Shown here: positions 11,679 to 26,293 of the stretch, in pieces
Position numbering within the stretch: the stretch's first letter is position 1
How the letters are laid out: each line of letters opens with the position of its first letter
Source of the DNA: Cristatella mucedo
Lineage: Eukaryota > Bryozoa > Phylactolaemata > Cristatellidae
Reading direction: 5' to 3'
DNA: 26,293 nucleotides
NCBI GenBank assembly: GCA_009760855.2
Contig: WPIO01000273.1
Location: 64,001 to 90,293 of the forward strand
Notes under the pieces: model-generated
What the model saw: only the letters and a program-made list of their open reading frames with translations
Told to the model about the DNA's origin: nothing
The model's database searches: none
Translations under genes and position numbers: made by a program

Positions 11679-11838
11679 CCATTATCAGCTAATTAAACAG
11701 CCTTTTTTGTATAGCAGCAGAAGAGCTATAGAGGATTTAATGTGTAGTTGTAATAAAAGATTGCCGATCACAAGATACGAATCCACGACATCGAGACTGA
11801 GGTCGTGAAGAGCAACCACCAAGGCTAGAGGGCCAAAC
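11679..11838 (-). mobile_element. tRNA-derived SINE, copy S2
   Basis: The minus strand shows ctagccttggtggttgctc (A-box region), tggattcgtatc (B box), cggcaatc, gctcttctgctgctatac and an end in tagctgataatgg, as in S1. Diverged but alignable along its length. Confidence 0.7.
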
Positions 11839-12010
11839 ACGATCTTCAAACTATTTTCTCAGATACGGTCGATTCAGGCGTGAAAACAGGTCATCGTAGA
11901 AACGTACGTAAGTAATTTATATTATTTAAATATCTCTATGGCTCCAAAATGCGAAATATCTGGTGAGTAGACGTAGCTAGTAATTATGTGAATTAAAATT
12001 CCAAAGAGCT

Positions 12011-12035
12011 TATATATATATATATATATATATAT
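12011..12035. repeat. (TA)n microsatellite, short
   Basis: About twelve TA units, 45 bp upstream of the possible exon at 12,081. Confidence 0.95.
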
Positions 12036-12080
12036 TGCGATTGACTTGCAAATCAAATTTAAATGCATAAATATTATTAG

Positions 12081-12165
12081 GGATGTAGCTAGACTCAAAT
12101 TGCATTCAGATCAAAGTTCATTGAACCAAAATTTACTTGGATTACTTGCCCCTTTATTCAGAATG
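12081..12165 (+). CDS. Possible upstream exon of the UBR gene
   Basis: Acceptor-like aatattattag and a strong donor GTGAGT at 12,166 bound a frame starting DVARLKLHSDQSSLNQ and ending LLAPLFRM. It ends in phase 0 and would join exon a in frame. Human UBR1 has roughly 30-40 residues ahead of the region matched by exon a, a compatible length. No recognisable similarity supports the peptide, it has no start codon of its own, and an (AT)n tract lies just upstream. It may be chance. Confidence 0.3.
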
Positions 12166-12489
12166 GTGAGTAAAGACTATCGTCGACTACTGCTTAGTTC
12201 TTTAGCCTCTAGTATTTCTGAGTTAACCGACGTTTACTTGAGAACAAATTATTAAATTATTATTAGCAATATATTTTTGTAGGTACTCGAGGGATTTCTG
12301 TGAGGCATATATTTATACCTGCATTAACTAAATGCCAGATCCATGAGCAGTAATTACAATTAAATGATGAAAAGAAAGGCTTATTAAAAAATTCAAAGGA
12401 ACACGTTATGAGTGTATCGTTTTGTCAAAACTACCTAAGACACTAATTTTAACTATAGGGCTTCCACATTGGTTATAGTGCTAGCAAAT

Positions 12490-12560
12490 AATGATAATAG
12501 CACACTGGATGAAGCCCCTTAGAGAACTCAATCTATTTCTAGGCAATTCAATTATGAAGA
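12490..12560 (-). mobile_element. LINE 3'-tail remnant, copy K
   Basis: A short reverse-complement match to the LINE tail (cacactggatgaagcccc, then agagaactcaatct and ctaggc). Only the hairpin region survives and the element is badly decayed. Confidence 0.6.
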
Positions 12561-14668
12561 GCACAGCTGGATTACGAACATTTTGGCTCACAATAAAGAA
12601 GTAAAAGTAAACTCCAACTTACAAGCACCATCTCCATTATCAGAAACCAAATTTTAGTAGCAATGGGAGCTTGCAGGTTGCAAAAAAATGTATTTGATCT
12701 CATATATTGGTCGTAGCTACAAATTACTCATAGGAATTAAACCTAGGCATAAACTTGCGAAATGAAGTGTTGGATATATTTAGATCGTGTGCCAAAATTC
12801 TGAAACAACTCATGCAGGTCAATAAGGGTGCAAGCTCTCCAGTTAGTAGAGTCATAAATGTTACTGTAAGAACTTCAAATTTTTTCACACCGAGCAATTT
12901 TTATAATAATAAGGCAAATTTATGTGACACACTCATTTACATAGCAGTAGGTGGGCCGTGTTGCTATCGCCACCGCTTGAAAGAACAATGAAGGATCGCC
13001 ACTTCAAGACACCAAGGATTCAATTTATTCATAGGCTTCTTCATATATCAGGATAGTATACATTGTTTTTATTGTACTGCGATTACAAAATAGTTCTGAA
13101 GCAAGCTGTTCATGCTTCCATATCCTTATCTAATTCATATCAGTTTGATATCATTCTAACGAGCCTCTCAAAGTGTACCTAGGGGACTGTGGTACGCTTT
13201 GTATTTTATTAAGCGTCTCGTAATGAACTAGTTTTAAACTTTGATTTGAAGTTTTTTTAAAGGGAATGGGAAAGCTAACATTTCTTATGATAAATATTAG
13301 GAGAGTAGGACTATGCCTGCAAATGGTTAACAAGGTTACGGGTGACTTAAAAGAAAAACTGTACTCCTAGTAATGGCTAAGGTTAAGACATTGGTCCATA
13401 AATTAGCTCGACCAAGGATTACCTTTTCTGCTTAAGTTACATAAATTAAATGTAGGGACTAGTTTCAGTAGACTGATTAAAGTTACCAATTGCTAAGCCT
13501 CTTTCTCTATCTATTGAAAATCATGATACAACTGCTAATCATTGACTATCTTTAAATTATGCCTGTAGTATATAATTTCAGGTGGTTTTCAATTTCAAAA
13601 CGATTCCTTGCTTATTCTAAAGGATATGTTAGTAATTTTAGAGAAATTGTACCGAACATAATTTCTAAGAAAATCGTCTAAGTGAGTAGTTGAACTGTTT
13701 TGGTCCATGTATGCAGCTCAACATGTGATAGTCAGTGACTCATTCAAGCTCGCTTGTTAGTCAACGGTTTATCATTTACGGACAGCACTTTTTAGGTCTT
13801 TTAAGTTTATAATTCTATTTCAATTAAGTTTTAGTGAATATTTATTAGAAAAGATGCGAGAAATGTGTTTGATATAGTTCGCTTTTTGTAAATGTTCAGT
13901 CTTTGTGAAAAGAGAGTTTATCGTCTTCAAAGAATAGTATAGACTATTGAGTTACAATGATCAGCTGTGTGAGTGGCTTAAAATATAAGCATTTGTTACA
14001 TTCAACTGCAAGGATTAGTTTTCTACATAAGCTCTGTATAAATCCTGCTGCACTAAGAGGAACTAACAATCGTCTACATTCTGGGATTATTTTCCTTAGA
14101 ATCAAATCGCAATGATTTAAAGTAACGAGATTTTGGAAATAGATTCAATGATTACAATTACGATTATATAGTTAGATTAATTTATAATTTATAATATCAA
14201 AAATCAGTAAACAAAAAATAGAATAGGAAATGATGCTGCTGTCATACCAGACCTATTATCCATTCAAGTTTTTTGTAGCCGTGAAGTGTAGGCGCACATT
14301 TAAGCTCTTATATATGATTCAATATTTTGAAGAAGAGACAACTTCTCCCATAATTGGAGCTTGTATTTGTACATTAACTCTTTCGATAGGCCAAATTTAA
14401 ATGTTCCTATGCCAAAGATGTACAAGTTAAAATAGTAGCAGCATTTTAGAATCAGGCTCGAGACTTGTACGCTAACACATTCGTATGCAAAAAACAATTT
14501 GTTCAAAATCAAGCGTGATAAACTCTTAATGTTTCCTACGCGGGAAGGTAACGAAATACAAAAAGTTACAAACCAGCTGCTAAGGAATGTAAACAGATTT
14601 CAATTGAGGATTCATTGAGGCACAGTGTATAAACAGGCTAACCTAATTTGTCCAAGTCTTTGCTGCAG
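12561..14668. other. Anonymous AT-rich sequence upstream of the first firm UBR exon
   Basis: This would be an intron if the exon at 12,081 is real, or promoter and 5' sequence if not. A splice-like bounded segment at 12,784-12,817 has a length incompatible with the reading frame. No start codon exon or promoter was recognised. Confidence 0.5.
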
Positions 14669-26063
<11,395 letters not shown>

Positions 26064-26293
26064 GTATGAATCGCTTAAATCTGCACAAGATAACGTAGCT
26101 CAGCTACCTAAAATCGATTAGCTTAAATGGCTATGCCTTTAAATATGAAAAATTTAATATCGCTTGCTACTGGGGGTAGTGTAAGCTTTAAATTAGAAAA
26201 TATCTTCATAAATAATTTAGAAAAATCTCTAGCTTGTGCTTCGCTTAGTTACTTAAGAATATTGAGTGTATGAATACGGCTAAATACTATCTG

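Noticed and set aside
12784-12817. Short exon bounded by tttag and GTCAAT
   Set aside because: Its 34-base length would break the frame between the candidate exon at 12,081 and exon a, and its donor is poor.

Overview
This is a metazoan nuclear genomic window: AT-rich, intron-bearing, loaded with dead non-LTR retrotransposons and tRNA-derived SINEs, with no bacterial operon structure, rRNA or CRISPR array. The LINE fragments (CR1/L2-like reverse transcriptase with YADDTQLY, a conserved 3' hairpin and an (ATT)n tail) and the divergent host gene suit an invertebrate, perhaps a flatworm or another lophotrochozoan. The species cannot be fixed from the sequence.

Right half (about 14,669 to the end): the one well-supported host gene. 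Seven + strand exons encode the amino-terminal part of a UBR1/UBR2-type N-recognin E3 ubiquitin ligase. All junction phases agree. The exons give an N-terminal helical segment, a UBR-box zinc finger with all eleven metal-ligand positions, a ClpS-like domain, and the start of the helical scaffold. The gene runs off the right edge. The UBR box keeps its zinc ligands but has CLCGL where the family has CDCGD, so the acidic pocket for basic N-degrons appears to be gone. One intron uses a GC donor. Introns are swollen by LINEs and SINEs; the 4.9-kb intron 14,953-19,850 is about 70% retroelement.

Left half (1-14,668): mostly non-coding. It begins with a GC-rich dispersed repeat in two copies, one split by a LINE (366-1,486) and one uninterrupted (2,040-2,610). 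Further right are LINE fragments (3,119-3,975 minus; 5,670-6,135 plus; tail remnants near 10,400 and 12,500), tRNA-like SINEs, a pair of 172-bp direct repeats about 970 bp apart, and long anonymous AT-rich stretches. One possible upstream coding exon lies at 12,081-12,165.

Overall, recognisable repeats make up roughly a third of the window. Most short open frames are retrotransposon debris or chance. No complete gene, promoter, poly(A) signal or autonomous mobile element is present.
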